From: an uncultured Clostridia bacterium
Lineage (GTDB): Bacteria; Bacillota_A; Clostridia; Christensenellales; Aristaeellaceae
DNA length: 11,887 nt
NCBI GenBank assembly: GCA_947165745.1
Contig: CAMVBO010000024.1
Coordinates: 1 to 11,887, forward strand
Direction of reading: 5' to 3'
Shown: piece after piece, positions 6,789-11,887 of the stretch
Layout: every line of letters begins with the position of its first letter
How positions within the stretch are numbered: position 1 is the stretch's first letter
Made by a program: the position numbers and the translations under genes
Notes under the pieces: model-generated
Seen by the model: the letters and a program-made list of their open reading frames with translations, nothing else
What the model was told of the DNA's origin: nothing
Database searches by the model: none

Positions 6789-6886
6789 GGCGACAGAGCC
6801 GCTGGCCCTGCGGGGCACCTCCGCTTACACGGGGGCGCGCGGCCGATTCGGCGGGAACGAGGCGAGAGTTGCGGGGGCAAGGCGTA
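6789..6886. repeat. Degenerate interspersed palindromic unit, copy D
   Basis: The 98-base gap between the two terminase genes contains GCCGCTGGCCCTGCGGGGC followed by ACCTCC (about 6798-6823), which resembles the GGCC hairpin plus CACCT part of the other copies. The second hairpin has decayed to CCGCTTACACGGGGG. The gap also holds the weak purine-rich ribosome binding site GGGGGCAAGG of the large terminase. I see no gene in it. The match to the repeat is loose. Confidence 0.3.
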
Positions 6887-8209
6887 ATGACGAGAACGGC
6901 GACGATTCCATGGGGGACGTTCAGCGAGAAGCATCGCAGGTACATCCGGGAGGCGATGAAGCACCGGATGTGCGTGGCGGAAGGGGCGATACGCAGCGGA
7001 AAGACCATTGACCATTGCGTGATCGCGGCGGCTTACCTGGAACAGACGCCGGATCGGTTCCACCTGGCCAGCGGCGCGACCATCGCCAACGCGAAGCTGA
7101 ATATCGGGGTGTGCAACGGATTCGGGCTGGAAAACCTGTTCCGCGGGCGGTGCCGCTGGGGGCGGTACAAGGACAACGAGGCGCTGTTCATACACACCGC
7201 CACCGGGGAGAAGATCGTGGTCTTTGCCGGCGGCGGGCGGTCGGACAGCTATCGGAGGATCCTGGGCAACAGCTACGGGCTGTGGATCGCCACGGAGATC
7301 AACGAGCATTACGACGGGCCGGACAGCCGGACCAGCTTCGTGAAGGTGGCGTCAGGACGTCAAATCGCGGCCAGGCAGCCGTTCACACTGTGGGATTTGA
7401 ATCCGTGCGGGCCGGGCGCGCCGATCTATCGGGATTACATCGACAAGTATCGCCGGGACGGGCTGGCCGGCGGCTATCTGTACGAGCACTTCACGATCAG
7501 GGACCATGCCACGATCACGCCGGGGCGGCTGAAGGAGATCGAGAGCCGGTACGACGTGAATTCGGTGTGGTATCGGCGGGATATTCTGGGCGAGCGGGCC
7601 GCGGCGGAGGGACTGGTGTACCGGCAGTTCGCCGACGAGCCGGAGCGGTTCATTGTGGACGGACCGGAGGGGAAGCCCCTGCTGCCAGGCGGAATCCGTA
7701 ACGCGGCCATCGGCGTGGATTTCGGCGGCGGGACCAGTGCCCACGCCTTTTGCTGCCTGGGATTTACCGGGCAGGGGGCGGTGGTGGTGCTGGATGAATA
7801 CCGGCAGAAGGAAGCGCTGACGCCCACTGCGCTGGCCGAGGATTTCGTGGACTTCGTGCGCAGGTGCCAGGCGCGATGGCTGGTGACAGATGCCTGGTGC
7901 GACAGCGCGGAGCAGACGCTGATCAACGGATTGAGAAGCGCGGCCGCGGCGGCGCGGCTGCCGGTGAACGTGGGATCGGCGCTGAAGAAGCCCATCAACG
8001 AGCGGATTCGGGCGGTGTGCATGCTGATGGGACAGGGGCGATTCTTCATCAAGCGGGATTGCCGCGAGACCATCGACGCGCTGCTGGGCGCGATGTGGGA
8101 ACGGGGAAAGGCGACCAAGGACGTGCGGCTGGACGACGGGACGACGAATATCGACAGCCTGGACGCGATGGAGTACGCGCTGGAGCGGGAGATCGGGTAT
8201 TTGTTGTGA
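6887..8209 (+). CDS. Phage terminase large subunit (TerL)
   Basis: TerL is the motor and nuclease that cuts phage DNA and pumps it into the prohead through the portal. This 440-residue protein shows both domains. In the ATPase, Walker A is GAIRSGKT (33-40) and the Walker B region is YGLWIATEINEH (130-141), with LWDLNPCGPG (168-177) as the coupling motif. In the RNase H-like nuclease, IGVDFGG carries Asp278, WLVTDAWCDSAEQ carries Asp335 and Asp339, and NIDSLDAMEYA carries the third acidic site (423-426). All catalytic positions are therefore present. The frame is open further upstream, but the ATG at 6887 matches the usual TerL start; residues encoded before it overlap the small terminase in another frame and look like noise. 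The portal gene follows 148 bases downstream. Confidence 0.95.
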   Translation: MTRTATIPWGTFSEKHRRYIREAMKHRMCVAEGAIRSGKTIDHCVIAAAYLEQTPDRFHLASGATIANAKLNIGVCNGFGLENLFRGRCRWGRYKDNEALFIHTATGEKIVVFAGGGRSDSYRRILGNSYGLWIATEINEHYDGPDSRTSFVKVASGRQIAARQPFTLWDLNPCGPGAPIYRDYIDKYRRDGLAGGYLYEHFTIRDHATITPGRLKEIESRYDVNSVWYRRDILGERAAAEGLVYRQFADEPERFIVDGPEGKPLLPGGIRNAAIGVDFGGGTSAHAFCCLGFTGQGAVVVLDEYRQKEALTPTALAEDFVDFVRRCQARWLVTDAWCDSAEQTLINGLRSAAAAARLPVNVGSALKKPINERIRAVCMLMGQGRFFIKRDCRETIDALLGAMWERGKATKDVRLDDGTTNIDSLDAMEYALEREIGYLL

Positions 8210-8310
8210 TACATCGGCCGCTGGACCTGCGGCGAGACCCGATCTCGCGGGAAACCGTTTATCGAACTGTTTTTCGAGCGCTCAGTCTTCCTTATTCAGG
8301 GGAGGCAGGG
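8210..8310. repeat. Degenerate interspersed palindromic unit, copy E, with a GCGAGA hairpin
   Basis: The gap between TerL and the portal gene contains ATCGGCCGCTGGACCTGCGG, like the GGCC hairpin of the repeat. A perfect GCGAGA-CCCGA-TCTCGC stem follows (8232-8248), then TCTTCCTTATTCAGGGGAGGC (about 8286-8306), a decayed form of the CCTTCCCC/GGGGAAGGC hairpin. The two halves are separated by about 35 unrelated bases. No T-tract directly follows the stem. Bases 8310-8357 hold only the portal ribosome binding site. Confidence 0.35.
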
Positions 8311-8357
8311 GTGCGCGGCGAGGCGTGGTCGATGACGCTATGGAGGATTGTGGCGTT

Positions 8358-10010
8358 ATGAAGTGGTTTGAAAGATTTTGGAAAAGGGGGCGGAGCCTGA
8401 TGGCGAAGGCGGGCGCAGACATGGGCCTGGGCCGCGAGTTCAGGGACATTTTCGAGATCGGCGGCGTGCCGGCGTACCGACGGTTTTACGATGAAGGCAT
8501 CTTCCTGTGGAAGGCGCTCTACCGGGGCAGTTACGCGCCCTGGCACCTGGTGCCCGCGCCGACCATCGCCAACCCCAAGGCCATGCGACAGCTGTATCGG
8601 CTGAACGCGGCCAAGGCCGTGTCGGCGGAGCTGGCGGGGCTGGTGTGGGGCGAGCAGTGTGACATTCGGGTGAGCTCGAACGCCGCCGGGGGCGCAAGCG
8701 GCGGGGACGACCCGCTGGATCGGTTCGTGCACGCGGTGCTGCGGGAGAATGGATTTAATGAGAAGATGCAGCAGCTGATCGAGCAGGGGTTGGCGCTGGG
8801 CGGCGCGGCGCTGAAGGTGTGGTGCGAGGAGGACGACGGTCACCCTGGCGCTGCGGGCAATCGTTCCCTGCAAAGGGATGGCGGAGAGGTTGGCAGCGTG
8901 GATGCCGCCGCTGCAGGCGGAGCTGAGAAGGGTTCTGGAAAGGCGGCGTCCATTCGGATCGGGTACTGCATGGCGGATCAGTTTGTGCCCGTAGCCTGGG
9001 ACAACAGCCGGGTGAAGGAGGCGGTGTTCATTTCGCGGGAGGCGCGGGACGGGCACTACTACACGCGGCTGGAGTGGCACCGGCGGGCCGGTGAGGTATA
9101 CTGCGTGGACAACGAGGTGTATCGCTCGGAGGCGCGCGCCAGCGGCGGGGGCCAGGATATTCTGGGCGTTCGGTATCCGCTGGAAGCGGTGTACCCGGAG
9201 CTGGCGGAGCACACCGAAGTGCGGTCGCGGGACGGCCTGTTTGCCTATTGGCGCACGCCCATCGCCAACAACCTGGACGACGACAGCCCCCTGGGCGTGA
9301 GCCTCTACGGCAATGCCCTGGAGACCTTGCGGGCGCTGGACATCTGCTATGACAGCTTCGTGCAGGAGTTTGAGCTGGGGAAGAAGCGGATCATCGTGCC
9401 GGCGCGGTGCGTGCGGACGGTGGCCGACCCCGGCACGGGCGAGATGCGGCGCTACTTCGATCCGGGCGACCGGGTGTACGAGGCGCTGGCCACGGACGAC
9501 GCGGGCGAGCTGCGCATCCAGGACAACAGCGTGGAGCTGCGGGTGGAGGAACACGTGGCGGCGCTGAACGCGTTTCTGTCGATCCTGTGCCTGCAGCTGG
9601 GGTTTTCGGCGGGCACGTTCAGCTTCGACGGGCACAACGGCTTGAAGACCGCCACCGAGGTGGTGAGTGAAAACAGCAAGACCTACAAGACCATCCGAAC
9701 CGTACAGAACCAGCTGAGGCCGGCGCTGGAGCAGCTGGCGCGGAACATCATCGATGTGGCCATCCTCTACGGCATGCGCTGGGAAGGGCGGCCGGTGGAA
9801 GAGCTGGCGGCGGGCGGCTATCAGGTGAAGGCGGTGTTCGACGACGGCGTGACCCAGGATCGGCAGACCAGCATCGCCGAGGGCGTGAAGCTGGTGGAGG
9901 CCGGATTGCTGAGCCGGTACAGGTTCCTGACGGACGCGAAGTACGGCCAGGGGCTGACGGACAGGGAGGCCGAGGAGGAGCTGAGAAGGCTGAGGGAAGA
10001 GAAGGGGTAA
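8358..10010 (+). CDS. Phage portal protein (SPP1 gp6-like)
   Basis: The portal forms the dodecameric ring through which TerL packages DNA and to which the tail attaches. The protein has 550 residues from the ATG at 8358 (MKWFERFWKRGR), which has GGAGG eleven bases upstream; a GTG at 8325 would add eleven poorly supported residues. Recognisable SPP1-type segments are AAKAVSAELAGLVWGEQCDI, IEQGLALGGAALKVW, IGYCMADQFVPVAWDNSRV, WRTPIANNLDDDSPLGVSLYG and GHNGLKTATEVVSENSKTYKT, ending in a charged helical C-terminus (EAEEELRRLREEKG). Between ALKVWCEE and SIRIGY about 40 residues (158-197) are Gly/Ala-rich, low in complexity and unlike the rest, an apparent insertion. The frame is intact. The scaffold gene lies 332 bases downstream. 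Confidence 0.93.
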   Translation: MKWFERFWKRGRSLMAKAGADMGLGREFRDIFEIGGVPAYRRFYDEGIFLWKALYRGSYAPWHLVPAPTIANPKAMRQLYRLNAAKAVSAELAGLVWGEQCDIRVSSNAAGGASGGDDPLDRFVHAVLRENGFNEKMQQLIEQGLALGGAALKVWCEEDDGHPGAAGNRSLQRDGGEVGSVDAAAAGGAEKGSGKAASIRIGYCMADQFVPVAWDNSRVKEAVFISREARDGHYYTRLEWHRRAGEVYCVDNEVYRSEARASGGGQDILGVRYPLEAVYPELAEHTEVRSRDGLFAYWRTPIANNLDDDSPLGVSLYGNALETLRALDICYDSFVQEFELGKKRIIVPARCVRTVADPGTGEMRRYFDPGDRVYEALATDDAGELRIQDNSVELRVEEHVAALNAFLSILCLQLGFSAGTFSFDGHNGLKTATEVVSENSKTYKTIRTVQNQLRPALEQLARNIIDVAILYGMRWEGRPVEELAAGGYQVKAVFDDGVTQDRQTSIAEGVKLVEAGLLSRYRFLTDAKYGQGLTDREAEEELRRLREEKG

Positions 10011-10061
10011 AGGGAACGACCTCTTCCGACTGGCCCGCGGCCAGCCACCTGACGCTTATGC
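10011..10061. repeat. Interspersed palindromic unit, copy F, left half
   Basis: The string CCTCTTCCGACTGGCCCG and following bases (10020-10050) contain a perfect CTGGCC-CGC-GGCCAG hairpin (10030-10044) followed by CCACCT. This is the first half of the two-hairpin unit. The expected CCTTCCCC hairpin does not follow; instead the MITE-like element begins at 10062. It lies immediately behind the portal stop codon. The 332-base gap 10011-10342 holds this half unit, the MITE-like element and two further units; I see no gene in it. Confidence 0.55.
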
Positions 10062-10225
10062 TAGAGTGTGTTTCTAAAGTCCGGGATGTGCAGTTTCGAG
10101 CGTATCAGGCTGCATTTCAAGGCGATTTTCCGAAGGCTTACTGGTTGCAAGTCGAGGAAAAGCAACACAGAAATGCAGCCTTAGACGCCGAAAATGCATG
10201 TTCAGGATTTTAGAAACACACTCTA
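10062..10225. mobile_element. 164-bp MITE-like element with terminal inverted repeats
   Basis: The ends TAGAGTGTGTTTCTAAA (10062-10078) and TTTAGAAACACACTCTA (10209-10225) are perfect 17-base inverted repeats. The similarity continues inward: 10062-10118 pairs with 10170-10225 at about 48 of 57 positions with one gap, so the whole element can fold into a long imperfect hairpin. There is no open reading frame of note inside. Its base composition is clearly AT-richer than its surroundings. The outermost TA on both sides may be a target-site duplication, as made by IS630/Tc1-like and some IS5-group transposases, leaving GAGTGTGTTTCTAAA as the true end. It is non-autonomous; no transposase is present in the window. 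Confidence 0.8.
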
Positions 10226-10310
10226 AGGCCTTCGGCCCCCCTGAAGGGGAAGGCAAGGACAGCGACAGCTCATTCGGCGGTGCGAAGCAGTTTACCCTTG
10301 AGGGGAAGGC
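10226..10310. repeat. Two further interspersed palindromic units, copies G and H
   Basis: Copy G (about 10226-10254) has GGCCTTCGGCC directly followed by CCCCTGAAGGGGAAGGC. Copy H (about 10270-10310) has CATTCGGCGGTGCGAAGCAG and then CCCTTGAGGGGAAGGC. Both end in the GGGGAAGGC half of the hairpin that closes the unit elsewhere, so at least two copies lie in tandem here, right of the MITE-like element. Copy H ends 13 bases before TAATAGAAGG, the start of the scaffold gene's ribosome binding site. Confidence 0.55.
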
Positions 10311-10342
10311 TTTGGGAGAATGTAATAGAAGGAGGAGAGGAC

Positions 10343-10882
10343 ATGGCGGAGTTTGACCGGGAATTTCTGATCGCGCACGGCGTGCCGGAGGATCAGCTGG
10401 AGGAAGTGCTGGCGGCCCATGAGGCGGCGGTGAGCGCTGCTACCGGGAGTATGGTGTCCCCGGAGGAGGTTCAGAGGCAGATGGACGAGGCCGTGGCGGG
10501 CATGGTATCCAGGGAGGCGGCGCAGAAGCAGGCGGAAGAAGCCGTGGCGAAGGCGCTGGAGGACGTGGATGCCGAGGCTGTCGCGCGGCTGGAGGCGGAG
10601 CGGGACATGCTGCGGGCGGTATGCGGCGAGGCATTCGAGTGCGTGAAGCCGAAGTTCCGTGAGCAGGTTTACGCGCTGTTGGACCGCGGCCCCAGGGCGA
10701 GGCCCGTGGAAGAGCAGCTGGCCCGGATCCGGGAGAAGTACGAGGAATACTTCATCGCCGACGAAGCGGCCCGGCGGCTGCCCAGATTCGGCGGGCCTAC
10801 CCGTGGGAGCATGCCCCGGGGCAATGTGGGCGCGGCCGAGCAGTTCAGCATGGCGTGGGGGTTTGGAGCGAGGAAGCAGTGA
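10343..10882 (+). CDS. Phage capsid scaffolding protein
   Basis: Scaffolding proteins guide assembly of the capsid shell and leave before DNA is packaged. This 179-residue acidic, Ala/Glu-rich protein is almost entirely helical: coiled-coil-like from about 17 to 140 (EEVQRQMDEAVAGMVSREAA, QKQAEEAVAKALEDVDAEAV). It ends in a Gly-rich tail, FGGPTRGSMPRGNVGAAEQF, with a terminal AWGFGARKQ, as in many scaffold proteins of gut clostridial phages. The ATG at 10343 has GGAGGAG seven bases upstream; the upstream in-frame start at 10280 would read through repeat DNA and is rejected. It directly precedes the capsid gene, the standard order. No protease domain is visible. Confidence 0.75.
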   Translation: MAEFDREFLIAHGVPEDQLEEVLAAHEAAVSAATGSMVSPEEVQRQMDEAVAGMVSREAAQKQAEEAVAKALEDVDAEAVARLEAERDMLRAVCGEAFECVKPKFREQVYALLDRGPRARPVEEQLARIREKYEEYFIADEAARRLPRFGGPTRGSMPRGNVGAAEQFSMAWGFGARKQ

Positions 10883-10942
10883 ACGCCCTACGGCGGCGGC
10901 GCGAAGGGAAGGCACAGGAGCCGGCGGATTGATCTTTGGCGT

Positions 10943-11026
10943 ATGTCGGCGTGGACGACGCCGATGCGGGAACAGATGTGGATCCATGCGCGGGAGATAC
11001 GCGTGGAAATAGATGAGGGAGGATGA
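10943..11026 (+). CDS. Possible 27-residue ORF between scaffold and capsid genes
   Basis: An ATG frame (MSAWTTPMREQMWIHAREIR and on to DEGG) ends four bases before the capsid start codon. The frame is the same as that of the scaffold gene and is open from the scaffold stop to 11026, so read-through would add 48 residues to the scaffold protein. The nearest Shine-Dalgarno-like AGGAG (10916-10920) is too far away. No family is recognised. It may be only the remnant of a lost gene or chance. The rest of the 148-base gap shows no other signal apart from the capsid ribosome binding site GAGGGAGG (11015-11022). Confidence 0.2.
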   Translation: MSAWTTPMREQMWIHAREIRVEIDEGG

Positions 11027-11030
11027 TTAT

Positions 11031-11887
11031 ATGGCTTTCACCAAGCAGAACGTGAACTATGCGGCGGATTACAGCCGCGCGATGGCAGATGCCTATCCCT
11101 ATATCTCCTACTTTGGGGAGATCTGGGGAGCGAACGGCGCAAACCTGTACAAGCCCGGCATGGGCAGCACGATGTACATTCCCAGCCTGACCACCTCCGG
11201 CGCCAGGGCGACGGACCGCGATCAGGTGACGGGCACCTTCAGCCGCAACTGGAACAACAGTGTGCAGGCCGTGAGCCTGGAGATGGACCGTGAATGGGAC
11301 ACCCTGGTGGATCCCATGGACATGGACGAGACGGACATGGTGGCCACCATCGCCAATGTGACCAAGGCTTTCACCGAACAGCAGAAGGTGCCGGAGATGG
11401 ACGCCTACCTGGCTTCCAAGCTCTACAGCTTCGCGACGCCGGACACCACCACGCTGTCCACATCGAACATTCTGACCAAGTGGGACAACTACCTGGAGAG
11501 CCTGGCCAACGCGCGCGCCAACCGCAATCGGGTGTGCGCCTATGTGACCCCCGCGACCTATCGGCTGCTGAAACAGGCATCCGGCATCACGCGCTATGTG
11601 GATCTGACCGGGGAATCGCACGACGTGGATCGCAACATGGCCAGCCTGGACGGCGTGCGCATCCGCGAAGTGCCGGTGGAGCTGATGAAGTCGGCCTATG
11701 TGTTCACCGAGGGATGGGCTCCCGCCGAAAACGCCAAGCAGATCAACATGATCATCGTGGATCCGGAGGCCGTGGCCGCGCCGGTGAAGTACGAGGTGGC
11801 GATGATGTCGGAGCCCACCGCCCAGAGCAAGGAGCTTTCATCAATTCAGCTGGTGGGACATGGTATCTCCAGGGTTTTGGAAACAGG
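11031..11887 (+). CDS. Phage major capsid protein, N-terminal part, cut by the window edge
   Basis: The ATG at 11031 has GAGGGAGG eight bases upstream, and the frame stays open for 285 full codons to the edge. The start MAFTKQNVNYAADYSRAMAD and later segments (MYIPSLTTSGARATDRDQVT, NWNNSVQAVSLEMDREWDTL, YVTPATYRLLKQASGITRYV, VREVPVELMKSAYVF-like and WAPAENAKQINMIIVDPEAV) resemble HK97-fold major capsid proteins of siphoviruses in clostridia. It would form the icosahedral shell together with the scaffold upstream. The last 19 or so codons, after AQSK, are AT-richer and do not read like the usual aromatic-rich capsid ending, so a junction near 11830 is possible. Confidence 0.85.
   Translation, partial: MAFTKQNVNYAADYSRAMADAYPYISYFGEIWGANGANLYKPGMGSTMYIPSLTTSGARATDRDQVTGTFSRNWNNSVQAVSLEMDREWDTLVDPMDMDETDMVATIANVTKAFTEQQKVPEMDAYLASKLYSFATPDTTTLSTSNILTKWDNYLESLANARANRNRVCAYVTPATYRLLKQASGITRYVDLTGESHDVDRNMASLDGVRIREVPVELMKSAYVFTEGWAPAENAKQINMIIVDPEAVAAPVKYEVAMMSEPTAQSKELSSIQLVGHGISRVLET

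Larger units (their letters stand above)
5402..11887. mobile_element. Phage-derived region: repressor plus head/packaging cassette
   Basis: From the XRE repressor to the right edge the recognisable genes are phage-like: repressor, DUF1492/ArpU-like regulator, small and large terminase, portal, scaffold and capsid, in the usual head-module order. No integrase, excisionase, replication gene or tRNA attachment site is seen between the chromosomal ATPase gene and the repressor, so the left boundary is set only by gene content. The tail, lysis and any integration genes would lie beyond the window. All visible reading frames are intact. It could be a prophage, a prophage remnant, or a domesticated capsid element. 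Confidence 0.8.

Noticed and set aside
6461..6886. Upstream extension of the large terminase frame by about 140 residues
   Set aside because: The extension is Gly/Arg-rich noise in another frame over the small terminase gene; the ATG at 6887 fits the family start.
8292..9635. 447-residue minus-strand open frame
   Set aside because: It is a shadow of the portal gene; composition is His/Arg/Pro-rich and no domain is visible.
10883..11026. Read-through extension of the scaffold protein by 48 residues
   Set aside because: Nothing indicates stop-codon recoding; the frame is short and GC-rich and can be open by chance.
1..11887. CRISPR array, tRNA or rRNA gene, or prophage attachment site
   Set aside because: No regularly spaced direct repeats, cloverleaf-like sequence or integrase-linked repeat was found on reading both strands.

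Overview
The window is GC-rich bacterial DNA with strong AGGAGG-type ribosome binding sites and TTGACA/TACAAT promoters. Its LytR-CpsA-Psr protein, DUF1492-type phage regulator and XRE repressor are types common in Bacillota. The best guess for the source is an uncultured high-GC clostridial (Christensenellales-like) gut bacterium; this rests on protein style and repeat style, not on a marker gene.

Left part (1-5217), chromosomal. It opens with the 3' part of a polyphosphate kinase gene (ppk1-type), followed by a DUF308/HdeD-like six-helix membrane protein that ends at a strong intrinsic terminator. Convergent to these, on the minus strand, are a 773-residue coiled-coil AAA+ ATPase of McrB-like character but no recognised family, and downstream of it an LCP-family cell-wall ligase. 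The ATPase has its own promoter, with a perfect inverted repeat over the -10 box.

Right part (5402-11887), phage-derived. A minus-strand XRE repressor is followed, with no integrase or replication genes between, by a plus-strand late cassette: DUF1492/ArpU-like regulator (TTG start), probable small terminase, large terminase, SPP1-type portal, scaffolding protein and major capsid protein, which runs off the right edge. The repressor's promoter is overlapped by two palindromes, so autoregulation is likely. The missing early region, the short coding path from repressor to packaging genes, and host-style repeats in several gaps suggest a long-resident prophage remnant or domesticated capsid cassette.

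Two classes of repeat lie between the genes. One is a short interspersed palindromic unit (an ATCCG motif, a GGCC hairpin, then CCTTCCCC-loop-GGGGAAGGC). It occurs in most intergenic gaps and perhaps inside the portal gene. The other is a 164-bp MITE-like element with 17-bp perfect terminal inverted repeats, lying between the portal and scaffold genes where many related phages carry a minor head protein gene. No tRNA, rRNA or CRISPR array was seen.
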